Part shown: positions 16,541 to 23,194 of the stretch, in pieces | How positions within the stretch are numbered: the first letter of the stretch is position 1 | How the letters are laid out: the number at the start of each line of letters is the position of its first letter | Assembly: GCF_014202225.1 (NCBI RefSeq) | Contig: NZ_JACHGE010000002.1 | Coordinates: 124,001-188,000, forward strand | From: Algibacter amylolyticus | GTDB lineage: Bacteria; Bacteroidota; Bacteroidia; Flavobacteriales; Flavobacteriaceae | Reading direction: 5' to 3' | DNA length: 64,000 bases | Notes under the pieces: model-generated | Databases searched by the model: none | Seen by the model: the letters and a program-made list of their open reading frames with translations, nothing else | Told to the model about the DNA's origin: nothing | Translations under genes and position numbers: made by a program

Positions 16541-17173
16541 TCAGCTTTTTGCATTCAGTACTTTTGGGCGCTGATACCCATAGCGCTTATTTGTGTTGGG
16601 AATGCCATAAGCGTCTAATCCATTTATTGTAGCGACTTCGGCTTTAGCAAGGTTAATAAAACCATCGTCTTCTAGAAAAGTGTCATCCACATACAATCCA
16701 ACTATCTTTCCTATTACTAATATAGTTTTATTAGCCTGTATACCATATTCTTCTACGTATTCCATGGCTAATTGTATAGGCGAATTTTTTACAAATGGTG
16801 CAAAAAAATCGGCTTTGTACTCTGGCGTTAATTCGGTAACATCAAACTCCGAAATGTCTTTAGCATATTTGGCAGATGTATGGTGCGCATCTTTGGTTAT
16901 GCTATTATGAATATGGTTTATAGTAAAACAACCTGTTTCCTTTATGTTTTCATAGGTGTTTCTAATTACTGTGGTTGGTCTTAAAAAAAAACCTAACATA
17001 GCTGGACTCGAACCAATATGAGTAACCGAACTAAAAACGGCTAAGTTTTCGTTGCCTTCTTTAGATTTTGTTCCTAAAAGATTGGCAGATTTATATCCAG
17101 AACAACTATTTATTAAGTTGATTTTATATAAATGCTCTAAGTTTTTAATATGGGTTTCGTTAAAGTACGCCAT
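16541..17173 (-). CDS. Flavin reductase family protein
   Basis: 210 residues with the FMN-binding split-barrel fold: NLAVFSSVTHIGSSPAMLGF, then TYENIKETGCFTINHI (the typical TxxNIxxxGxFxIN motif) and HHTSAKY. Enzymes of this family reduce FMN or FAD with NAD(P)H or supply flavin to partners. In this island it could maintain reduced flavin for the cryptochromes (inference). Its start codon touches the ABC1-kinase stop (shared base at 17173), so it is translationally coupled. Confidence 0.9.
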   Translation of the reverse strand: MAYFNETHIKNLEHLYKINLINSCSGYKSANLLGTKSKEGNENLAVFSSVTHIGSSPAMLGFFLRPTTVIRNTYENIKETGCFTINHIHNSITKDAHHTSAKYAKDISEFDVTELTPEYKADFFAPFVKNSPIQLAMEYVEEYGIQANKTILVIGKIVGLYVDDTFLEDDGFINLAKAEVATINGLDAYGIPNTNKRYGYQRPKVLNAKS

Positions 17174-18483
17174 TATAAGTTTAAATAATTATTTATTTTA
17201 ATGTTTTGTGCTTTTAAATCGAACATGAGGTTATAAAGTCCAAAAAAGGTTCTGTTTATGTATATAAAATGTTTGGAACCACGATTACCATTCATCTTTT
17301 TTAAATCGGTGCTTTTAGAGTAGCGTTCCCCTAATTCGGCAATTTTCCCAAAGAAAGTAGCATCCGAAAAATCAAAGGTATCTTGGTGGAATGGTTGGGT
17401 AAATAGACTTAACATATCATGAAACATTTCTGTAAAAAAGGCTATTTCTTCTTTACTATCGTCTTCTCTAAGTATTTCTAGTTCGTATAATTTTGAAACA
17501 AAATAGTCTTTATTGTTAATGTTTTCTGCCTTTGCTAATTCGAAATAAGGTGTATAAAATTCCATAGGTATGGTTTTCATACACCCAAAATCGAGCGCTA
17601 TTAATTCACCTTCTTTATTTACTAAAAAGTTTCCAGGATGTGGATCTGCATGTACTTTTTTCAAATTATGGATTTGAAACATGTAAAAGTCCCATAGTGC
17701 CTGACCTATTTTATTTGATTTTTCTTGATTCGTATTACTGGCATTAAATTCTGAAAGATGCTCACCTTTCATATAATCCATAGTTATAATACGTTCAGAG
17801 GAGTAAGCCTCATAATAATTAGGAAACAAAAGGTTTGGAATATGCGCACAATTTTTAGCAATTTCCTTGCTTTGTTGCATCTCTAAAACATAATTGGTTT
17901 CCTCTGTTAATTTGTTTTCAACTTCTTTAAAATATTTATCGGAGTCTTTTCCTTTTATATTAAACATGCTCATAGCTATTGGTTTTACCATAGCTAAATC
18001 TGAAGCAATACTTTCCGCAACTCCTGGATATTGGATTTTCACAGCAAGTTTTTTCCCATTCTTTGTTGCAATGTGCACCTGACCGATGCTTGCAGCGTTT
18101 ACAGAAGTTGCGTTGAAAGTATCAAATAAGTCATTTGGATGTTTTCCAAAATATTTTTTAAATGTTTTTATTACTAGGGGCGGCGATAATGGCGGTACCG
18201 AAAATTGTGCTAGCGAGAATTTTTCCACATAAGCCTGTGGTAAAATGCTTTTCTCCATACTTAACATTTGCGCTACTTTAAGTGCACTGCCTTTTAATTG
18301 CTTTAAGCCGTCGTAAATATCGGTAGCATTACTTTTATCTAGGCGCGCCTTCGCATCTTCGGGGGTGTTAACTATTTTATCGCCGTAATATTTTAAGTAA
18401 TTTACGCCTACTTTGGCGCCTGTAGCTACTAGTTTAGTCGCCCTTTGTATTTTCGATGTTGGTATATTGTCTATAGTTTTCAT
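17173..18483 (-). CDS. ABC1/UbiB-family atypical kinase
   Basis: 436 residues of the AarF/UbiB/ADCK family. The family-specific KxGQ-like region is represented by LKGSALKVAQMLSMEKSILP (about residue 65). The A-rich loop ASIGQVHIA and the VAIK-type lysine LAVKIQYPG follow, then the catalytic region KVHADPHPGNFLV and LDFGCMK. Bacterial members assist ubiquinone synthesis, but Flavobacteria use menaquinone, so the role here is unclear. Members also appear with light- and lipid-related genes. It starts 6 nt after the TetR-like gene. Confidence 0.92.
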   Translation of the reverse strand: MKTIDNIPTSKIQRATKLVATGAKVGVNYLKYYGDKIVNTPEDAKARLDKSNATDIYDGLKQLKGSALKVAQMLSMEKSILPQAYVEKFSLAQFSVPPLSPPLVIKTFKKYFGKHPNDLFDTFNATSVNAASIGQVHIATKNGKKLAVKIQYPGVAESIASDLAMVKPIAMSMFNIKGKDSDKYFKEVENKLTEETNYVLEMQQSKEIAKNCAHIPNLLFPNYYEAYSSERIITMDYMKGEHLSEFNASNTNQEKSNKIGQALWDFYMFQIHNLKKVHADPHPGNFLVNKEGELIALDFGCMKTIPMEFYTPYFELAKAENINNKDYFVSKLYELEILREDDSKEEIAFFTEMFHDMLSLFTQPFHQDTFDFSDATFFGKIAELGERYSKSTDLKKMNGNRGSKHFIYINRTFFGLYNLMFDLKAQNIKINNYLNL

Positions 18484-18489
18484 GGGCTA

Positions 18490-19146
18490 TTAATTCATTT
18501 GAAATTTTTCTTTAAATAAAAACTTACCTAAGTCTATAACACTTTTTAAAGGCGCAACGTCAATCACATCAAAAGTGGTGTTTACAGATTTCTCAATATA
18601 TATGTCTGTTTTTTCAAAAGAGGCCGATGTGTCTTCCAACCAAAACTTCATGGTTAGTATAAGTTGTAACCAAGCCGATTCTTTTAGTGCTCTGTCTTGA
18701 ATTTTTTCCACCTGTTCCTGTTTAATATCTAACATTTGTATGCCCAATTCGCAAATAAATTGCGTAAAATGTGCTTTTAAACCCGTAAGCATTTTTAAAC
18801 CTTTAAAGTCGGTTTTATACTTGTCCAACACATGTTTAACATAACTTCTGTTGGCCGTTAAATTCTCGAAAAAAGTGTAATAGAAACTTAATAGCTTGTT
18901 TCTGGCATCAAAAATTTTGTAATCTTCACTTTTATCTAAAACGGCTATTGTATTTGTAAAAAAAACTTCAAAAATACCTTTCTCTACAGCCTCAAAAGAT
19001 GCAAAGTGCTCGTAAAATTTAGCTTCTTCAAAATTATTCATTTTGGAAAAGGCAAATACTGTTTTAGGATTCTCGTCATGTTCCAACACGTAATCCATGT
19101 AATAAGTGATAATATCGTTTTTCGAAACTGTTTTTTTCTTTGCCAT
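18490..19146 (-). CDS. TetR-family-like transcriptional regulator heading the photolyase island
   Basis: 218 residues, all helical. The first 50 residues (SKNDIITYYMDYVLEHD, FAFSKMNNFEEAKFYEHFAS) have the TetR-type HTH layout with the FYxHF recognition-helix end; the rest is a divergent ligand domain. It is the promoter-proximal gene of the minus-strand operon and lies directly behind inverted-repeat operator P1, so autoregulation and control of P2 are plausible (inference). The HTH is weaker than in textbook TetR proteins, so a non-DNA-binding role cannot be excluded. Confidence 0.75.
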   Translation of the reverse strand: MAKKKTVSKNDIITYYMDYVLEHDENPKTVFAFSKMNNFEEAKFYEHFASFEAVEKGIFEVFFTNTIAVLDKSEDYKIFDARNKLLSFYYTFFENLTANRSYVKHVLDKYKTDFKGLKMLTGLKAHFTQFICELGIQMLDIKQEQVEKIQDRALKESAWLQLILTMKFWLEDTSASFEKTDIYIEKSVNTTFDVIDVAPLKSVIDLGKFLFKEKFQMN

Positions 19147-19164
19147 GATTTCTATTATTTACAT

Positions 19165-19207
19165 CAAAAATACAAAATGTTTAACAAATATCATTAAAAG
19201 TTAAACA
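19165..19207 (-). promoter_or_regulatory. Promoter P1 of the photolyase island with 30-bp inverted-repeat operator
   Basis: On the minus strand a TATTTTTG -7 box (plus 19165-19172) lies 19 nt before the TetR-like start. Upstream, after five bases, is a perfect 8-bp inverted repeat, plus TGTTTAAC (19178-19185) and GTTAAACA (19200-19207), with a 14-nt spacer. The same layout recurs at P2 (10546-10588). No good -33 TTTG is seen, so activator or repressor control through the repeat is likely. Confidence 0.65.
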
Positions 19208-19366
19208 AAAATTGCAATAGCAGTATAGTTTAAATCTATTGTGTTAATTTTTAAGGGGTTATAAAGAGGTCTTGTACGATTTTTATTTTAAGCTTTTGTT
19301 AACAGTTAGCCATGTAATTATCATTAATTTTATGCAGTATTAAACCAAATATAAAGAACTGAGAAA

Positions 19367-20215
19367 ATGAAAAAATTACTATTATTATTCATGTCGTGTG
19401 CCACCTTTTATGGTGTTAACGCACAAATTGCAACGCCACAACCTAGTCCTTTCTCTAAGTTAGAGCAAAAAGTAGGAGTTACAGATGTTACTATCGAGTA
19501 TTCAAGACCAGGTGTTAAGGATCGTACTATTTTTGGCGATTTAGTACCTTACGGTAAAATTTGGAGAACAGGAGCTAATGCGAGAACAAAAATTACGTTT
19601 AGTACAGATGCTGTAATAGACGGCCAAACCTTAAAAGCAGGTTCTTATTCTATTTTTACTATACCAAATGCCGATGCTTGGGATGTTATTTTTTATAACG
19701 ACGGCGAAACATCTGGAACACCAAAAGATTTAGATGGTAAGTACGTAGCAGCAAAAACAAGTGTAGAGGCTCACGAAATTCCTTTTAATGTAGAATCCTT
19801 TACAATAGATATAAACAACCTAAGTAGCACAGGTGCTAGATTAGAGTTTATTTGGGAAAAAACATGGGTAGGATTAGATTTTACAGTACCTACAGATGCG
19901 CAAGTTACTGCAAGTATAGATGGTGCCATGAATGGACCTAGTCTAGAAGTTTACTACGCTTCTGCAACCTATTACCTAGAAAACGACAAGGATATCAATA
20001 AAGCCAAAGTTTGGATAGATAAAGCCATCGAAATGACAAAAGATAACCCACGTTTTTGGTACCTAAGAAAACAAGCCTTAATACACGCTAAGGCAGGAAG
20101 CACAAAAACGGCTATTGCAGCGGCAAAAGCGTCGTTAGACTTAGCTAAAAAAGCAGATAACGCAGCTTATGTAAAAATGAACACCGAGTCTTTAAAAGCT
20201 TGGGGTGGTATGTAA
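19367..20215 (+). CDS. DUF2911 domain-containing secreted protein
   Basis: 282 residues. A Sec signal peptide (cleavage likely after VNAQ) precedes the DUF2911 domain (about residues 25-185), recognised by VTIEYSRPGVKDRTIFGDLV, PYGKIWRTGANARTKI and LKAGSYSIFTIP. The C-terminal 90 residues look like a degenerate TPR-type helical pair (INKAKVWIDKAIEMTKDNPR, TKTAIAAAKASLDLAKK). The function is unknown, and the family is common in Bacteroidetes. It is a single-gene unit on the plus strand with a strong terminator. It diverges from the photolyase island, with a 220-nt shared control region. Confidence 0.9.
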   Translation: MKKLLLLFMSCATFYGVNAQIATPQPSPFSKLEQKVGVTDVTIEYSRPGVKDRTIFGDLVPYGKIWRTGANARTKITFSTDAVIDGQTLKAGSYSIFTIPNADAWDVIFYNDGETSGTPKDLDGKYVAAKTSVEAHEIPFNVESFTIDINNLSSTGARLEFIWEKTWVGLDFTVPTDAQVTASIDGAMNGPSLEVYYASATYYLENDKDINKAKVWIDKAIEMTKDNPRFWYLRKQALIHAKAGSTKTAIAAAKASLDLAKKADNAAYVKMNTESLKAWGGM

Positions 20216-20233
20216 GCCATAACCTATATCAAT

Positions 20234-20269
20234 AAAAAAACGCAATCTATTAAGGTTGCGTTTTTTTTT
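20234..20269 (+). terminator. Intrinsic terminator after the DUF2911 gene
   Basis: An A-rich left arm with ACGCAA pairs with TTGCGT followed by a nine-base T tract; the loop is about 10 nt. The A/T-flanked stem could terminate in both directions between convergent genes. Confidence 0.85.
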
Positions 20270-20280
20270 GTTCATTATTT

Positions 20281-20383
20281 GGGCGCTACCACGAGGGTCG
20301 GGCGTTCGGCAGTCGCTTTTTTGTGTTGCATATGTGCAACAACACAAAAAGAGCTTCAACAAATGCCTCAATCCCTAGCGCAC
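20281..20383 (+). repeat. Interspersed structured repeat, copy 2 (long-hairpin variant)
   Basis: Begins GGGCGCTACCACGAGGGTCG and ends ATCCCTAGCGCACC. The terminal pairing GCGCTA/TAGCGC carries a compensatory change relative to GCGTTA/TAACGC. The central hairpin of type A copies is replaced by a longer one (TTTTTGTGTT..TGCA/TGCA..AACACAAAAA, plus 20325-20352). Located between two convergent genes. Confidence 0.85.
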
Positions 20384-20407
20384 CTATCAGCTAGAGTTCT
20401 TTTACAA

Positions 20408-21379
20408 TTAATACTCTAGGTTTATTTTTGTTCTAACCGCATCTAAGGTTTTAATAAGCTGCTCGCTAAAGGCAAAAGTCATCACATCACTTTCTGTTTT
20501 TCCTGCTCTAAGTAACTCATTAAAATGTATGGTTTCGTAGTTGTAACCAATTGTTTTGTAATTAAAATCTATAGTTTCTGGTTTGCCACCTTTAGGAATT
20601 AACGTTACCGTAGTTGGCATATGGAACATGGTATTTATTTTAATAGTTCCATTTTCACAATAAAAAATAGCTTCTGTAGGAGTATTTTCAAGTAAGGTAC
20701 TTTTTAGCAGCGCTTTAGTATCATCATAATCAAAAAGCATGGTGCACGATGAGTCTGCTCCATTTTCAAAATAAGTAGCCTGCGCGTTTATAGTTTTAGG
20801 TATTCCTAAAGTCGATAAAGCAGCAAAAATAGGGTAGATGCCAATATCTAACAAACTACCACCGCCTAAGGACTTATTAAATAATCTTGTAGAATCATCA
20901 AAGTCTCTATGAAAACCAAAATCGGCTTCAAGTTTAACTAAGTTACCAAAAACTTTATCCTCTAATGCTTTTAAAACATATTGATAATGCGGTAAAAAGT
21001 ACGTCCAAAGTGCTTCCATAAGTAGCACATTTTCCGCTTTAGCTTTAGCTATCATTTCGGCAACTTCATCGGCATTCATAGCAAAAGGCTTCTCGCATAA
21101 AACCGCTATACCGTGTTGTAAGCATAATGACGTGTTTTCCTTGTGTAAAGCGTGTGGTGTTGCAATATAAATGGCATCGATGTTTTTATCCTCAACCATA
21201 GCTTCATAACTACCAAAAGCCTTAGTTGCATTATATTTTGCAGCAAATGCATCTGCTTTATCTTGGTTTCTAGACGCTACGGCATATAGTTTAGCACCTT
21301 CAATAGTTAATAAATCTGTTGCGAATTTATTGGCAATACTTCCTAAGCCAATAATACCCCAATTAATAGTTTTAAGCAT
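20408..21379 (-). CDS. Gfo/Idh/MocA family oxidoreductase
   Basis: 323 residues, NAD(P)-dependent sugar-type dehydrogenase family. Rossmann motif INWGIIGLGSIANKFA at the N-terminus, DAIYIATPHALH, and the conserved EKPFAMN (CEKPFAMNADEVAE), then GGGSLLDIGIYPI. It is the last gene of a minus-strand operon with a PIG-L deacetylase and an SSS symporter, and overlaps the symporter stop by 8 nt. Together these suggest uptake and processing of an N-acetylated or otherwise modified sugar (inference). The substrate is not evident. Confidence 0.93.
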   Translation of the reverse strand: MLKTINWGIIGLGSIANKFATDLLTIEGAKLYAVASRNQDKADAFAAKYNATKAFGSYEAMVEDKNIDAIYIATPHALHKENTSLCLQHGIAVLCEKPFAMNADEVAEMIAKAKAENVLLMEALWTYFLPHYQYVLKALEDKVFGNLVKLEADFGFHRDFDDSTRLFNKSLGGGSLLDIGIYPIFAALSTLGIPKTINAQATYFENGADSSCTMLFDYDDTKALLKSTLLENTPTEAIFYCENGTIKINTMFHMPTTVTLIPKGGKPETIDFNYKTIGYNYETIHFNELLRAGKTESDVMTFAFSEQLIKTLDAVRTKINLEY

Positions 21380-23081
21380 TTATTTTAGTTTTTGGTGTTA
21401 TAAATTGAATTATGCAGGCAATAGCCATTACTATCATACAGCCAATAAAGTTTAACCATAAAAAAGGTAGGTTTATATACTCGTATAAATCTAATAGATA
21501 CAAGGCAATAACTAATACTTGAGTAATTAAAGCGCCAATAAAAACGGCATTTCCCTTAACAAATTTAAAGAAAAACGCCAACAAGAAAATACCCAAAACA
21601 TTGCCGTAAAATATGGAACCGATAATATTTACCAACTGAATTAAATTTTCGGCAAGATTAGCAATACAGGCAACACCAATGGCAATAACACCCCAAAGGA
21701 ATGTAAACCAACGCGATGCTTTTACTTTTTCTTCTTCGGTTTTTTCTCCGGTATTTCTAATGTATAAATCTATAGTTGTAGTACTTCCTAAAGCATTAAG
21801 CTCACTTGCTGTACTAGACATGGCAGCACTTAAAATTACGGCTAATAATAAACCAATTAAACCACGCGGTAAATTGTTTAAAATAAAATGTATAAATACA
21901 TAATCCTTATCGTTGCTTTCTACCTTAATATCTTGGCTATCGGAAACTTTATCAATTAAATCTCGAGCTTCTTTTCGTAATTCATCATTGGCAGCATTTG
22001 CGGCAGCAATATATTTTACGGTTTCAGGATTGTCAGAAGCGGTGTAGGCTTCAATAATTTTCTGTTTATCTCTAAATATTTGTTTTTGTTCTGCTTGCAA
22101 TGCTTTAAAATCATCGGCATATTCAGAATTTAACACCAACTCGGTAGCGGTAGGATTAAAGTTTACAGGTGCTTCATTAAACTGATAAAACACAAAAACC
22201 ATAACACCAACTAACAGAATAAAGAACTGCATAGGTATCTTTAAAAGGCCGTTAAAAACCAAACCAAGCTGCATTTCTTTAACCGATTTACCCGAAAGGT
22301 AACGTTGCACCTGGCTTTGGTCGGTTCCAAAATAAGAAAGCATTAAAAACGTACCGCCTATAATACCACTCCAAAATGTGTAGCGATTATTTAAGTTAAA
22401 GGAGAAATCTAAAACTTCCATTTTTCCGCTGGCTCCGGCAATATCTAAGGCTTTACTAAATGTGATATCTTCAGGTAATTTATCTACAATTAATAAAAAG
22501 GCGATAAGCATACCAATAAAAATAACTACCATTTGGTGTTTTTGCGTTACGTTTACGGCTCTTGTACCACCAGAAACGGTGTAGATAATAACCAAACATC
22601 CTATAACGATGTTTAGCGTTAATAAATCCCATCCTAGTACCACCGATAATATTATGGCAGGTGCAAAAATGGTAATACCAGCAGCTAATCCGCGTTGTAT
22701 TAAAAATAAAATAGCCGCTAAAGTTCTGGTTTTTAAATCGAATCTGTTTTCTAAAAACTCGTAGGCGGTATATACTTTTAGGCGGTGATACAAGGGTATA
22801 AACACCATGCAAATAACAATCATGGCAATAGGTAAGCCAAAGTAAAATTGAACGAACCCCATGCCATCATTAAAGGCTTGCCCTGGCGTAGATAAAAATG
22901 TTATCGCACTGGCTTGTGTAGCCATAACCGATAGACCAATAGTCCACCATTTGGATGTGTTTCCACCTCTTAAATAATCTTTTACATTTTTGCTGCCTCG
23001 TGTTTGCCACGTACCATAACTTACAATAGCAATTAGGGTTATGCCAAGTACCAACCAGTCAATCCAATTTAATGTCTGCAT
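21372..23081 (-). CDS. Sodium:solute symporter (SSS family)
   Basis: 569 residues, about 13 membrane helices, SLC5-type fold. WLVLGITLIAIVSYGTWQTRG opens TM1; SVMATQASAITFLSTPGQAF and SGGTRAVNVT are family motifs. There is a long hydrophilic insertion around residues 310-395 (FKALQAEQKQIFRDKQ onwards, coiled-coil-like), longer than in typical members. AAMSSTASELNALGSTTTID is the conserved Na-site region. It lies 3 nt after a 35-residue membrane peptide gene and 8-nt-overlaps the Gfo/Idh/MocA gene. The substrate is probably a sugar or amino sugar from context, but is not certain. Confidence 0.93.
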   Translation of the reverse strand: MQTLNWIDWLVLGITLIAIVSYGTWQTRGSKNVKDYLRGGNTSKWWTIGLSVMATQASAITFLSTPGQAFNDGMGFVQFYFGLPIAMIVICMVFIPLYHRLKVYTAYEFLENRFDLKTRTLAAILFLIQRGLAAGITIFAPAIILSVVLGWDLLTLNIVIGCLVIIYTVSGGTRAVNVTQKHQMVVIFIGMLIAFLLIVDKLPEDITFSKALDIAGASGKMEVLDFSFNLNNRYTFWSGIIGGTFLMLSYFGTDQSQVQRYLSGKSVKEMQLGLVFNGLLKIPMQFFILLVGVMVFVFYQFNEAPVNFNPTATELVLNSEYADDFKALQAEQKQIFRDKQKIIEAYTASDNPETVKYIAAANAANDELRKEARDLIDKVSDSQDIKVESNDKDYVFIHFILNNLPRGLIGLLLAVILSAAMSSTASELNALGSTTTIDLYIRNTGEKTEEEKVKASRWFTFLWGVIAIGVACIANLAENLIQLVNIIGSIFYGNVLGIFLLAFFFKFVKGNAVFIGALITQVLVIALYLLDLYEYINLPFLWLNFIGCMIVMAIACIIQFITPKTKINA

Positions 23082-23084
23082 CGT

Positions 23085-23192
23085 TTAAAAGGATTTAGTA
23101 ATGAGGTAAAATATTATAAAATATATGGCATTAGCCACCAAAACTAAGGTGTAAAGCGAATGCCATTTTTGTTTAGGTGCGTCTTCGTTCAT
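23085..23192 (-). CDS. 35-residue single-pass membrane peptide between PIG-L and SSS genes
   Basis: MNEDAPKQKWHSLYTLVLVA and NAIYFIIFYLITKSF: a charged 10-residue N-terminus then one membrane helix. It begins 2 nt after the PIG-L stop and ends 3 nt before the symporter start. That exact fit into the operon, with no wasted bases, argues for a real gene. It may be a small accessory subunit of the symporter (inference); I know no named family. Shorter than usual annotation cut-offs. Confidence 0.7.
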   Translation of the reverse strand: MNEDAPKQKWHSLYTLVLVANAIYFIIFYLITKSF

Positions 23193-23194
23193 GA

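Noticed and set aside
22480-22812. 110-codon minus-strand frame inside the symporter gene
   Set aside because: Out-of-frame shadow of the SSS symporter; its content is basic and aromatic in a way typical of AT-rich shadow frames.
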